DNA of 64,000 nucleotides from Rutstroemia sp. NJR-2017a BVV2 (taxonomy: Eukaryota; Ascomycota; Leotiomycetes; Helotiales; Rutstroemiaceae), in the NCBI GenBank assembly GCA_002946415.1, contig NJPS01000031.1:1116001-1180000 (forward strand), written 5' to 3'. This document shows, in pieces, positions 56,879 to 64,000 of the stretch. The position numbers and the translations under genes are program-made. Within the stretch, counting starts at the first letter, position 1. Every line of letters starts with the position of its first letter. The notes beneath the pieces were generated by a model. The model saw only the letters and a program-made list of their open reading frames with translations, was not told where the DNA came from and did no database searches.

Positions 56879-59800
56879 ATGGGGAAACTCATACGTCTAG
56901 AATTGTTTAGTGAGCTATGTGCGCATTTTTGACGGTGGCTTGTGTTGACTGTTCTTAGACTTCAAGTCCTATAAGGGCCATCATACATTGTTGTTTGGAG
57001 ACTCTTACTTCACCTCTATTATCGGCCCCAATGGCTCTGGCAAATCGAATTCGTACGTGGCAGTCAAGGAGATGTAGACTGCTTATTGACTAACTGCTGG
57101 TAGTATGGACGCGATATCCTTCGTTCTGGGTATCAAATCGTCCCACCTACGTTCGGCGCAACTACGAGATTTAGTATACCGCGGAAGAGTTTTGAAAACC
57201 TCGAAAATCAACGATGATGGATCTGTGGTGGACCCGGCTGCGAATGGCCATGCGAATGGGGATGGTGCAGGCTCGGACGAAGAGTCCCAATCTCAAAGAC
57301 CTGCGCGCAACGATCCCAAGAGTGCATGGGTTATGGCCGTATACGAAGATGATGCTGGCGATGAACAAAAGTGGAAGCGCACAATCACAAATCAGGGCGC
57401 TAGCGAGTATCGCATCAATGATCGCGTTGTCACCGCGCAAGCATACAATGATGCTCTCGAATCCGAGAATATTTTGATCAAGGCTCGGAACTTCTTGGTT
57501 TTCCAGGGTGACGTCGAAGCCATTGCCTCTCAATCGCCCAAGGACCTAACCCGGCTCATTGAACAAATCTCCGGGAGTCTGGAATACAAGGCCGAATATG
57601 AACGTCTAAAAGATGAAGCGGAAAAGGCTGCCGAGGAACAGAATTACAGCCTGCAGCGCAGACGTGGTATCAATTCGGAAATCAAACAATACCAAGAGCA
57701 GAAGAAAGAGGCTGAGAACTTCCAAAATAAAGCGGAAGAGCGAGACAACGCGATTGTTACCCATATCCTGTGGAAGCTTTACCGGTTCCAACGGGTCATG
57801 GATGAGTCAAGTGCTAGCATTCAAGAGCACCAGGAGAATTTGAAAGAGTTCCGCCGTGGCGTAGAGAAATATCAAAAGAACTTTGATACCGCTCGTCAAG
57901 AGCGTGATAAGGTGGTTGCTGATTCGGCCAAAGTTGAGCGAAACATCAAGCGCAAGGAAAAGGATATCGATGCGAAAGAGGTTGACCTAGTACCAATCAG
58001 GGAAAAAATTGAATCTCTGACATCGAATCTCGAGAAATTCAGGAAGAAGGGGGCAACCATCGTCGAGACTCGGGACAAGGAATCCAAGACGTTGCAAGGT
58101 TTGCAGAAGCAGTTGGCTACAGTTGACAAGGCTCAGAAGCAATTCGAAGTTCAATGGCAGGAAACCTTGAAGAACCAAGGCAAGCAATTGAGTGAAAATG
58201 ATTTCAAGGAATATAACAAGCTCAAGTCTGAGGTTGTTAAGAAGACGTCTGAGGACCAAGCCCAACTCGACAACCTTGTGCGACAACTGAAAACCGACGA
58301 AGTCACAGCGAACAGTCTTAAGAGCAAGATGGAAGCTGCCCAAGCATCTGTTGAAAAGTATCAAAATGACCATGACATCAGTGTGCGCCGTAGAGACAAC
58401 CTAAGATCATCTATTGAAGAGACTTCCAAAGCACGAAACGCCAAGAAGAAGGAATATAACACAATCCAATCGGAACGAGTTCGAACGAATCAATTGAGGA
58501 CTGACCTGGATGAAAAGCTGCAGGAGATCTTGAAGCAGATCAAAGAGGCTGAAGATGGTCGGAGGCAGAGTGCCAGGGAGAAGGATCTTAAGGATACAGT
58601 AATCTCACTCAAGAGACTCTTCCCAGGTGTTCGTGGCCGCGTTGGAGAACTATGCAAGCCTAAACAGAAGAAATTCGAAGAGGCTGTCATCACAGCCCTT
58701 GGTCGTGATTTCGATTCCGTTGTTGTTGATACGGAGAAGACTGGTACGGAATGCGTTCAATATCTCAAGGATCAACGCCATGGCCCGATGACTTTCATCC
58801 CCCTTGATAACATTAAAGTCAATGCAACAAACTCTACCTTGAAAGGATTATCCAAGGCACGCTTGACTATCGACACGATTGATTTCGATTCATCTCTCGA
58901 GCGAGCTATGTCTTACGCCTGCGGAAGCTCAGTCGTCTGTGACGATCTTGCGACAGCGAAGGATATCTGCTACAGAAAAAAGCTTCAAGTCAAGGCTGTT
59001 ACTCTGGACGGCATCGTCATCGCGAAAGCTGGTAACATTACTGGTGGCCGTGTTCCTGACCGTGGTTCCAAACGAAAGTTTGATGATGTTGATGTCGAAA
59101 AGTTGAGAACAATTTCTATGAAATATGAAAATGAACTGAAGTCTTTGTCGGATACTCGGAGAAAGGGGGCTGAGGAAGAATCTTTGAATAATGAAATAAA
59201 CAACCTCAATCAGAAGATCGCTTATGAACAGCAGGAGCTAAATGCGTTTGAGAAAAACATCGCCAGTCAGAGGAGACAGTTGGAGCATGAACAACGCCAG
59301 CTGAATGAGCTGCAACCCAAGTATGAAGAAAAGCGCGCAGAGGTTGAGAAGCTCCGTCGCAAGGTAGAAGAATTCCGACAAGCGATTGCAAAGGTCGAGG
59401 ACAAAATTTTCGATGCATTTTGCAGGAGGTTGGAATATGCTAGTATCCGTGATTACGAGGCACAGCAAGGAAGTCTCGAGCAAGAAGCCCTGGAAAAGAG
59501 AAACGAGTTCGAGCGGCAGAAACAATCATTGTTGAGCACTATCCGATGGCAGGAGCAATGTGTGAAAGAAGCCCAAGCACGCTTGACACAAAACGAAGCA
59601 TCAATTGAGAGGTCAGAAAAGGACCTTGAAACATACGAAGCAGACATGAGAACCATTGAAGAAGCCATGGATGAAGACCGGGCAGCAGTGACCGCATTAG
59701 AAGACACCCTTCACAAGCTGCGAGAGAAGATTGCCGCCAAAACCGACAAGGTTACAGCCGCTCGAAATGAACTGCAAAAGCAAAGCAGAGAAATCGATAC

Positions 59801-60871
59801 TAGGACGAAAGCCATTACTACTTTGGAAGCAGAAGCCCAGCGTGTTAGCGCCAGCCGATATGCCTTGCTACGTCGCTGCAAAATGGAACAGATCGCCATA
59901 CCATTAGCCGAAGGCTCAAAGTCACTAGAAAGTCTACCCGTCAATGACACTATGCAGCAAGAAGATCCAGATGCTATGGATGTCGATGAAGGTGACCAAC
60001 CAGACGAAGTAATAAAGGATTATGGCATTGTCGTAGACTTCGATGAGCTTGATGATGATCTGAAAAACGTATGTATCCAGAAAAGTAGCAATATTTTGGA
60101 CGCCCCAACTGACATGAAACAGCCCGATGAAGAAGACGTTGAGGAACAATTGCAGGAGAAGATCTCCAACCTCAATGGGGAGCTTGAAAAACTGAATCCA
60201 AATATGCGTGCCATCGAACGCCTTGACAGTGTAGAATCACGTCTCCGAGACACCGAGAAAGACTTCGAAACCGCCCGGAAAGCAGCGAAGGCGTCTCGAG
60301 ATGCCTTCAACGAAGTCAAAGAGAAGCGATACGAACTCTTCAACAAAGCATTTTCCCACATCTCCGAGCAAATCACCCACGTCTACAAAGATCTCACACG
60401 TTCGGCTACCTTCCCGCTCGGCGGTCAAGCATACCTTGATATCGAGGACAGCGATGCACCATACCTCTCTGGAATCAAATACCACGCCATGCCTCCTCTC
60501 AAGCGTTTCCGTGACATGGAGCATTTGTCTGGTGGTGAGAAGACCATGGCTGCACTGGCTCTTCTCTTTGCAGTCCACAGCTACCAACCGTCTCCCTTTT
60601 TCGTCTTGGATGAAGTCGATGCCGCGCTTGATAATGCAAATGTGGAGAAGATCAAGAATTACATTAAAGAGCATGCGGGCCCTGGTATGCAATTCATTGT
60701 TATCAGTTTGAAGACGGGCTTGTTCCAGGGTAGTGAGAGTTTGGTGGGTGTGTTTAGGGACCAGGAAGTTAATAGTTCAAAGACTTTGACTCTTGATGTA
60801 AGTTTATCCCTGAAAGTACCTGGTTTACAAATAACTAACGATTCGTCAAACAGTTACGCAGATATGTATGA
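56879..60871 (+). CDS. SMC1: Cohesin ATPase subunit SMC1
   Basis: SMC1 pairs with SMC3 in the cohesin ring that holds sister chromatids. Exons are 56879-56909, 56959-57052, 57104-60068, 60123-60797 and 60854-60871, giving 1,260 residues. The N-terminal head opens MGKLIRLELFNFKSYKGHHT with Walker A GPNGSGKS at residues 33-40. The head contains an insert (DEESQSQRPARNDPKSAW) usual in fungal Smc1. Two long coiled coils flank the hinge (about 515-690), seen as FPGVRGRVGELC and later GNITGGRVPDRGSKRKFDD. The C-terminal head holds the ABC signature HLSGGEKTM (about residue 1165) and Walker B FFVLDEVDAALD. The final exon supplies LRRYV, the conserved end LTLDLRRYV. The 54-nt intron at 60069-60122 is in frame and stop-free; retention would add 18 residues. 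Two ACGCGT words precede the start. Confidence 0.97.
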
Positions 60872-61227
60872 GAATCTGTGTTGTGGGCAGTGAGAGGTTG
60901 TATATTACCGTGATTTTATAGTTGGAGGCTTTGACAAGATGAATGGGGAAATAGTTGGTTGCTTTGGTATATCATGTATGCAGGAGCGATCTGGCCGGAT
61001 ACCTTGATGATTTCCGTACTTTGTAGAGTGACTTGGACTAGGAGTTGTAGGGATAATCCGCAATACTTTAGCTCTCTTCTGATGAATAATTCCACCCACC
61101 TACCCTTCAAGTGGCTAGCACGTACGACGCCAAGCGACATCTTAGCTGCACATCAAAACAACTCTAGTGATGTAACTTTCGATTCTTATCCAGAACATCG
61201 CTACATATATCTACATAAATGCCCTAC
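60872..61227. other. Convergent spacer between SMC1 and alcohol dehydrogenase
   Basis: The 356-bp interval between two stop codons has no supported gene. Confidence 0.6.
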
Positions 61228-62622
61228 TTAAGCCCCAAAACACTTATCATACCCCACCATCGTAAACCTATACCGAACATCATTCGCATGCAGCCTCGTC
61301 AACGCCGTCTTCAAACCCTCCTCTCCAATCTCTATCGTCTCAACCCAGCTCTTAATCCCCTTCTTGGCTGCCAAGTCCAACATAGCCAACGTCTCCTTTC
61401 TGCTCCCCAAATGGCTTCCGCCAATCAGACACCCGTTTGCGAGGAAGTCTTGCGTGCGCACCGTCTGCCCTTCGCCTTCGGGCAGCCCGACGCTGATCCA
61501 ACGCCCGTGCACGTCGAGAAGGGAAAGATATTCGGGAAGGTTGAAGCCGCTGTTGGAGGAGGCGGTGTTCACGATTAGGTCGAATGTCATTACGTGCTCT
61601 TTGTTCCAGTCTGGGTCGGCGCTGGCGAGGTAGCCGTCGGCGCCCAATTTGACGGCGTCGGCTTCTTTGGCGTGGGATCTGATGAAGGGGGTGAGGAGTC
61701 AGTATTGCATTCGATGTAGTGAACGGGGAGTGGATCGGGAAAGATGGGCAAGTATGTACCTAGAGATAGCCCATGTCTCAGCTCCCAGTGCCTTGGCGAA
61801 CATTACGCCGAAATGTCCAATACCACCCAATCCGACAATTCCAACTTTCTTGCCTGGTCCGCATCCGTTTCGGACGAGAGGGGAGAAGGCTGTTAGACCG
61901 GCGCAGAGCATAGGGGCGGCTTCTTCGGTTGCGAGCTCGTCTGGAATGGGGAAGACCCTTTTCCGCTTGTTAGCATTATTTATTTTAACGAGTATAAATC
62001 TGCAAATCGTTCTCTTCTCTGGATCAAAGAATAGATCGAGGAAACGAAGAATAGAATAAAACAGGAAAACATACCAATGCTCGTGTGTCCTAACATGGCT
62101 AGCATAACCACCCTGGCTAACAATTCCCGTATCCGGCCACACAGCACCATATGTATCCAATTGATGTTGGCAATAAGTCTCGTTATCATTCTTGCACTGT
62201 CTGCACTGCAGACAGGAGTAGGACTGGGCGCCGACACCGACACGTTGGCCTTCTTTGATGAGTGTTACTTTCGGGCCGACGCGCAATGCCGTTCCAACGA
62301 TCTCTGTAATGCGGGGTCAGTATATGCGTTTCCACTCATGATTGTGCGGGGAAAGACAGCCTGAGTCAGGAGCACGGCGACAAAGGAGGGGAAATGTTCG
62401 GGATTGGAAATCCATACCGTGGCCAACGCAGAGCGGGAATTTCTGTTCACCCCATCCTCCACTGACAGTGTGCAAATCACTGGCGCAAACACCGCAGGCT
62501 AGAATCTTGATGTCGACATCGTAGTCACCGAAGGGCTTAGGCTTGTATTCGTTCTTGTGGAACTCGCTCCATTTGGCTGGATCTTCGATCTGGAAGCCGG
62601 TGAAGGTCTCTGGGTATGGCAT
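61228..62622 (-). CDS. Zinc-type NADP alcohol dehydrogenase (ADH6/cinnamyl-type)
   Basis: A medium-chain dehydrogenase that reduces aldehydes to alcohols, likely with NADPH by family. Exons 62418-62622, 62075-62303, 61760-61957 and 61228-61678 give 360 residues. The catalytic zinc ligands are visible in CGVCASDLHTVSGGW and GHE. The structural zinc site is the four-Cys loop CLQCRQCKNDNETYC. The nucleotide fold carries VGIVGLGGIGHFGVMFAKAL, with the GxGGxGH signature. DLIVNTASSNSG and GRWISVGLPEGE complete the coenzyme domain. The sequence pattern YGAVWPDTGIVSQGGYASHV resembles yeast ADH6/ADH7 and fungal cinnamyl alcohol dehydrogenases. No signal peptide is seen, so it should be cytosolic. The 3' exon is more GC-rich than its neighbours. 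Confidence 0.93.
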
Positions 62623-63575
62623 TTTGCGTTATGCGGAGGATAGGAAGTGTATGCGGGGTGGTAGTTGTATGGGAGAACGATCGATGCTGCTGATTGCAGT
62701 ATGCGGTATATATATCCACGGACCGAGAAAGGGAAGAAGAGTGTAAAAGATAAGTAGAAAGAGCAAGCAGACAAGAGGAAATATACAGATAAATACTCCC
62801 GTTCCCCCAGCCCACCATCCGCCAAGCAGACTATAGCAATAAATTCCCCAGTATTTCCCCTCCTCCGTCGCAGGCTCATCCTACCTCCATTCGAAGGAAA
62901 GCTTTCACACCCCCCACTTCAGCGGGGTTTAGGTCATCGTGCGGTTTCAAAAGGGCCCTCTTAATTTTTTCCGGGGTGCTTGTCTTGGTTCGGGAATTTT
63001 TAAAAATGGCTTCAAGGAGATCATTTTATCCATGGCTTGGAATCCGGCTTTGATACGTGGGTTCTTACTCGGTAGTTAATTTTCCACCACTCACATCACC
63101 GTATTTGGAGAAGTCGGCAATATCAGAACAGGAATGTAGAAATTCAACAAGATTGATATTGCGTGGTCCAGCGCAATGCGAGACTTTTAAAAACTGTGTA
63201 CTATCTTGCTCCGACTATCTTACAACATGAATCATGAATAGAACGTAACCTGCGAGATGTATCATTGTCCCATTCCGCCAATTTCTTGCCCGGCCCTTAG
63301 CACGACAAGTAAAAGCTTTAGCAGAATGTACAACTTGAGACCAAAGTAAGCCCTTTCAAAAGGTCCAATCAATCCGCGCCTGTGAACTCCATCTCAACCG
63401 TTGAAAGCTTCGATGCTTTTCCCCTTGAGATCTCACCAAAACTCCATGCTACCTCCCACAAGTAAAGTAAGGCCGGGATATCAAGGAACTCCTACCCTAT
63501 TCGCACACACTCCTTGAACTGAAAACCATATCATACATGTCCCATAAGCAGAAATCGCGAGGCATAAAAGTAGCC
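62623..63575. other. Intergenic, promoter of alcohol dehydrogenase
   Basis: No gene is supported. The first 250 bp upstream of the dehydrogenase contain a TATATAT word near 62707-62713 and pyrimidine-rich runs on the minus strand. The right part is the 3' flank of the partial gene at the window edge. Confidence 0.5.
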
Positions 63576-64000
63576 TTACTTGAATCCTCGCCATTTCTTT
63601 CTGCTCTTTCCTTTCTTCGCCTTTGTGGCTGGCGTACCACTCTGCACGCTAGGGCCAGCTTCCGGATCAGCCAATGCCTTTACATCCTCTTCGTCCATAT
63701 CGCTGAGCTCTTCACTATCGACGGAACCGTTTGTGTGTTCGGCTGGTACGTCTTGCAAGATGCTGGTGCCTTCAGGTTGAAAATCTTTCACATACCACAG
63801 AATACCACCGTTGTTGAGAACATCCGCGCTTTCGGTCGGATTCTCGCCCGTTGATACTGGGGGCGTCGGAGGGGTGATCTGAGTAACTTCCACAGTCGAA
63901 GAATAACCGTAGGTCTCAGGGGGTGTGATACCATTGGTTTTGGTTTCTTTAACTTCTCCTGCAACTTGGATAATAGGAGCTCCCAAATCCCTCAACGCAG
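63576..64000 (-). CDS. 3' end of an unrecognised acidic protein (partial)
   Basis: The frame is open to the window edge and ends at 63576, so only the C-terminal ~140 residues are visible. It is not recognised. The piece reads RDLGAPIIQVAGEVKETKTN, a Thr/Pro-rich stretch, then GGILWYVKDFQPEGTSI. An acidic run SEELSDMDEEDVKALADPE follows, and the protein ends in a basic tail KKGKSRKKWRGFK. The WYVKDFQPEGT segment and the SEELSDMDEE run look conserved, as in chromatin-associated proteins, but that is impression only. No start codon is visible; the TTG at 63995 is not a start. Confidence 0.6.
   Translation of the reverse strand, partial: ALRDLGAPIIQVAGEVKETKTNGITPPETYGYSSTVEVTQITPPTPPVSTGENPTESADVLNNGGILWYVKDFQPEGTSILQDVPAEHTNGSVDSEELSDMDEEDVKALADPEAGPSVQSGTPATKAKKGKSRKKWRGFK

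Overview
The window is nuclear DNA from a filamentous ascomycete (Pezizomycotina). Most genes are interrupted by short introns of about 50-110 bp with GTAAGT/GTATGT-type donors, CTAAC/CTGAC-like branch sites and CAG/TAG acceptors. They encode eukaryotic housekeeping proteins: cohesin SMC1, delta-COP, APC4, Ku80, the PP2A scaffold, cytosolic PheRS beta and RPS3. The amino-acid repertoire looks Leotiomycete-like (Botrytis/Sclerotinia relatives), but that placement is from memory of the families, not a search. I see no rRNA, tRNA, CRISPR array or intact transposon. Exon joins below were checked by hand for reading-frame phase.

Layout. 1-20.4 kb is gene-poor. It holds one MFS transporter (3.5-5.5 kb), a proline-rich protein with a conserved C-terminal tail (7.5-8.4 kb) and a Rua1-type zinc-domain transcription regulator (14.4-16.4 kb) isolated in about 10 kb of microsatellite-rich non-coding DNA. 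20.4-62.6 kb is gene-dense: PHD-finger protein (+), LEU2 (+), PP2A-A (-), PheRS beta (+), myotubularin phosphatase (-), RPS3 (+), NIPA-type Mg transporter (-), acidic protein with an unnamed core (-), delta-COP (+), APC4 (+), amino-acid permease (+), Ku80 (-), TMEM205-like membrane protein (+), GPC1-type acyltransferase (-), SMC1 (+), zinc alcohol dehydrogenase (-). The last 0.4 kb holds the 3' end of an unrecognised minus-strand gene.

The genes are not a pathway cluster. Five divergent pairs share promoters: PP2A-A/PheRS, myotubularin/RPS3, acidic protein/delta-COP, Ku80/TMEM205 and GPC1/SMC1. Several tail-to-tail pairs are separated by 350-530 bp. Three genes (APC4, KU80, SMC1) serve chromosome maintenance and cell division, but chance neighbourhood is the simplest reading.

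I found no convincing new multi-gene system. The points most worth following are two MluI cell-cycle-box sequences just upstream of SMC1, a conserved unnamed core inside the 889-residue acidic protein, two 54-nt in-frame stop-free introns (in SMC1 and inside the Rua1 zinc domain), a delta-COP gene whose first exon codes only the start codon, and the isolated Rua1-like gene with a complex leader.
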